6,787 nucleotides of DNA from JANRKG01 sp033763635. Lineage in GTDB: Bacteria > Cyanobacteriota > Cyanobacteriia > GCF-001939115. Shown piece by piece: positions 4,968-6,787 of this stretch (within the stretch, counting starts at the first letter, position 1; the number at the start of each line of letters is the position of its first letter). The stretch is from positions 1 through 6,787 of the forward strand of contig JANRKG010000170.1 of assembly GCA_033763635.1 (NCBI GenBank), written 5' to 3'. A model generated the notes under the pieces. That model worked only from the letters and a program-made list of their open reading frames with translations, had not been told where the DNA came from and ran no database searches. Both the position numbers and the translations under genes were made by a program.

Positions 4968-6787
4968 ATGGCATCTAGTACTGAGTACGCACAGCAGTAT
5001 CAGCAAGCACTGAAAGCTTACTTTCAGGGTGAGTATGACAAGGCAGCAGGGATTATCGATCATCTGGCCCATGACCATCCCGATGATCCAAGCTATTGCC
5101 TATTGCGGGGGCATGTCTACTGTGGATTGCAACAGTATGATGTTGCACGAGAACAATACCAGCGTGTTTTGGGCCTGACCTCCGATCCCCAGTTTGTGGA
5201 GAATGCCAATAGCGGGTTAGCCAATCTGGATCAGTTTAGTGACTCGGCAGATTATGGGAGTTTAGACCCTGGCGCTACGGAAGAAATGGGTTTTCAAGAC
5301 GGCTATCCATCTGCTGATCCGCTGGGCCTTGATCCCCAAGGAGGCTCAGACGATTGGCAGATGGGAGAAGCTGCCAATCCGTTTGATGTAGCGGATTTGG
5401 GCATTGCCGGGGACGATCCTTTAGTCTATGATTCCGGCGCAGGGTCTCAGGATTTTGCGAGTCCCTTTGTCGATCCTTTCGGAGAAAACTCCTACGGCTC
5501 TGAGAACGGGGAAAGTTTTTCAGAAGCCGTTGATCCTTTTGCAACTTATACGGATGACTTAGCGGGTACTAATGGTTCCCAGAACTATTTCTCAATGGAT
5601 GATCAGAATGGCTATGGAGAAGCCAATTATGGAGCAGTTGACAATCATTTTGAGGATCAATACACAACGGAGCCTCAATCCTATGGGGCGATCGATGAGA
5701 ATGGTCTGAGTGACGAATACGGAAACGCCATGTCGGGGGGCTATTCGTCACCGGGTCCTGCTTCTACCAATCACGGCAATCCCACTTATGGGGGCAATAA
5801 CCGCCGCACCAATGAAGAGGAAACCCTTTTCATGAACCAACCAGCTGACACGGCAGGTTCGAGTCGATACCCGGAAGTGGGAGGCGGGATGGGAATGTAT
5901 ACCCAGGATGACCAAACCTTTGTTTCGTCGAATAGCTGGGATGGATTTAGTTTAGAAAATGATTTTAATCCTCCTAATACGGCTGAGGATACTTACTCCT
6001 CAAACAATGGTCCCAGCACGGGAGGCACCCCAACGGCAGGAACGGCTGGCCCTAGTACGGCTGATTTTCTGGATGAATTCGATGATTTCGATGACCTGGG
6101 AAGTTTGCCTGTCGATTTCGATCTCTCAGAAAGTTCAGCAGGTTTTACCAGTCCCTCAATCGGTAGTGCGACTGGCTTTGGTACGAAGAGTAAGATGCCA
6201 TCTGAGGATGGGGGGGGTGGGTTTAGTTCGGGTTCCGATCGCTCGACGATTCGGGATGATGAGGTATTCAGTATCACGACCACTGAGCAACTACCTGACT
6301 TTGTACCTGCCCAGCACCGCAGCTTAGAACCGACGGCGACGGTTGAACAGGGTCCAATGGCCTTTTTTGAAAATGCTTCCCTCAATAGCAAACGTTGGAT
6401 GACAGCGCTCGCAGCGGGAATTGCGTCCCTGTTAGCCGTTGGGGTTGTGACGTTCGGTTCATCCAGCCTCCTCAGTAAAGATCAACCGGACATTGTGCCA
6501 AAGCTGCGATTAACAGGTCTGGCAATGGCTGGGGTTTCGGGTTTGGCAAGCTTTATAGCCGTTCTCAGTCTGGGGCACATTACGGTGAAGCAAATCAAAC
6601 GTTCTACGGATGATCTGCAATCTCAATTCAATGCAGTCTGCCAAAACAACCTGGATACCCGTGCTACGGTCTATTCGGAGGATGAGTTTGGGCAACTGGC
6701 AATGGGCTTTAACAACATGGCCCGTGTAATTCTCACTACAACCAGTGAAGCCCAACGGAAGGCAGAAGAACAGGAGCAAGCCAAGGA
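4968..6787 (+). CDS. hmpD: Methyl-accepting chemotaxis protein HmpD/PilJ type, N-terminal 606 codons
   Basis: The frame is open from ATG 4968 to the right edge, so the C-terminal MCP signalling domain is outside. Residues 5-88 look like two to three TPR-type helix pairs (YQQALKAYFQGEYDKAAGII; LLRGHVYCGLQQYDVAREQY). Residues about 90-460 are a low-complexity, acidic linker rich in G, S, N, D and Y, with repeated NPF/SPF/DPF triplets (137-139, 165-167, 169-171, 189-191) and an acidic-aromatic patch at 366-385. Membrane helix 1 spans about 479-502 and helix 2 about 515-536, with only about 12 residues between them. After this come a HAMP domain (about 537-592; DLQSQFNAVCQNNLDTRA, EDEFGQLAMGFNNMA) and the start of a coiled coil. 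By family, it is the receptor of the pilus chemotaxis array, signalling through HmpC to CheA. The near-absent periplasmic loop means no extracellular ligand domain. Whether GAF domains follow, as in PixJ, cannot be seen. The Synechocystis name is pilJ. Confidence 0.92.
   Translation, partial: MASSTEYAQQYQQALKAYFQGEYDKAAGIIDHLAHDHPDDPSYCLLRGHVYCGLQQYDVAREQYQRVLGLTSDPQFVENANSGLANLDQFSDSADYGSLDPGATEEMGFQDGYPSADPLGLDPQGGSDDWQMGEAANPFDVADLGIAGDDPLVYDSGAGSQDFASPFVDPFGENSYGSENGESFSEAVDPFATYTDDLAGTNGSQNYFSMDDQNGYGEANYGAVDNHFEDQYTTEPQSYGAIDENGLSDEYGNAMSGGYSSPGPASTNHGNPTYGGNNRRTNEEETLFMNQPADTAGSSRYPEVGGGMGMYTQDDQTFVSSNSWDGFSLENDFNPPNTAEDTYSSNNGPSTGGTPTAGTAGPSTADFLDEFDDFDDLGSLPVDFDLSESSAGFTSPSIGSATGFGTKSKMPSEDGGGGFSSGSDRSTIRDDEVFSITTTEQLPDFVPAQHRSLEPTATVEQGPMAFFENASLNSKRWMTALAAGIASLLAVGVVTFGSSSLLSKDQPDIVPKLRLTGLAMAGVSGLASFIAVLSLGHITVKQIKRSTDDLQSQFNAVCQNNLDTRATVYSEDEFGQLAMGFNNMARVILTTTSEAQRKAEEQEQAK
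6210..6217 (+). repeat. Eight-G homopolymer inside hmpD
   Basis: An uninterrupted run of eight G encodes glycines at residues 415-417 in the disordered linker. The membrane helices and HAMP stay in frame after it, so the length here is the functional one. Gain or loss of one base would truncate the receptor before the membrane. Confidence 0.95.

Noticed and set aside
5275..6779. Several short frames on both strands within hmpD
   Set aside because: The hmpD frame runs unbroken through all of them and carries the TPR, membrane and HAMP features. The others are shadows.

Overview
The window looks like the chromosome of a filamentous, gliding cyanobacterium. The evidence is the gene set, a cyanobacterial type of PatA/PixG-like response regulator next to a CheY, a CheW and a membrane chemoreceptor, and nine CGATCG hexamers, eight of which match the cyanobacterial HIP1 octamer GCGATCGC at 7 of 8 positions. 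The exact genus cannot be read from the sequence. The arrangement matches what is known as the hmp locus of Nostoc punctiforme (hmpF divergent from hmpA-B-C-D-E), whose Synechocystis counterparts are called pilG, pilH, pilI and pilJ. These genes steer and power type IV pilus motility.

Layout. Positions 1-1012 (minus strand) hold the first 337 codons of hmpF, a coiled-coil pilus motility protein cut off by the left edge. Positions 1013-2342 are a 1.33 kb AT-rich divergent intergenic region with no convincing gene. It contains five different short tandem repeats (13-17 bp units) and one near-perfect CRP/NtcA-type palindrome. On the plus strand follow hmpA (2343-3665, PATAN domain plus receiver), a 284 bp spacer with two more short tandem duplications, hmpB (3950-4315, single receiver), hmpC (4322-4849, CheW adaptor; a GAGGG ribosome site lies in the end of hmpB) and hmpD (from 4968, open to the right edge). 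The visible part of hmpD encodes a TPR-like N-terminus, about 370 residues of acidic disordered linker, two membrane helices with almost no periplasmic loop, and a HAMP domain. The MCP signalling domain and the expected CheA gene (hmpE) lie outside the window.

How the parts fit. By family knowledge, the chemoreceptor HmpD couples through HmpC to a CheA kinase that phosphorylates the receivers of HmpA and HmpB. These in turn control the pilus motors, and HmpF is needed for pilus activation at the cell poles. The coding content is therefore a known system. The less expected material is the repeat-rich spacers, the palindrome in front of hmpA and the N-terminal architecture of HmpD.
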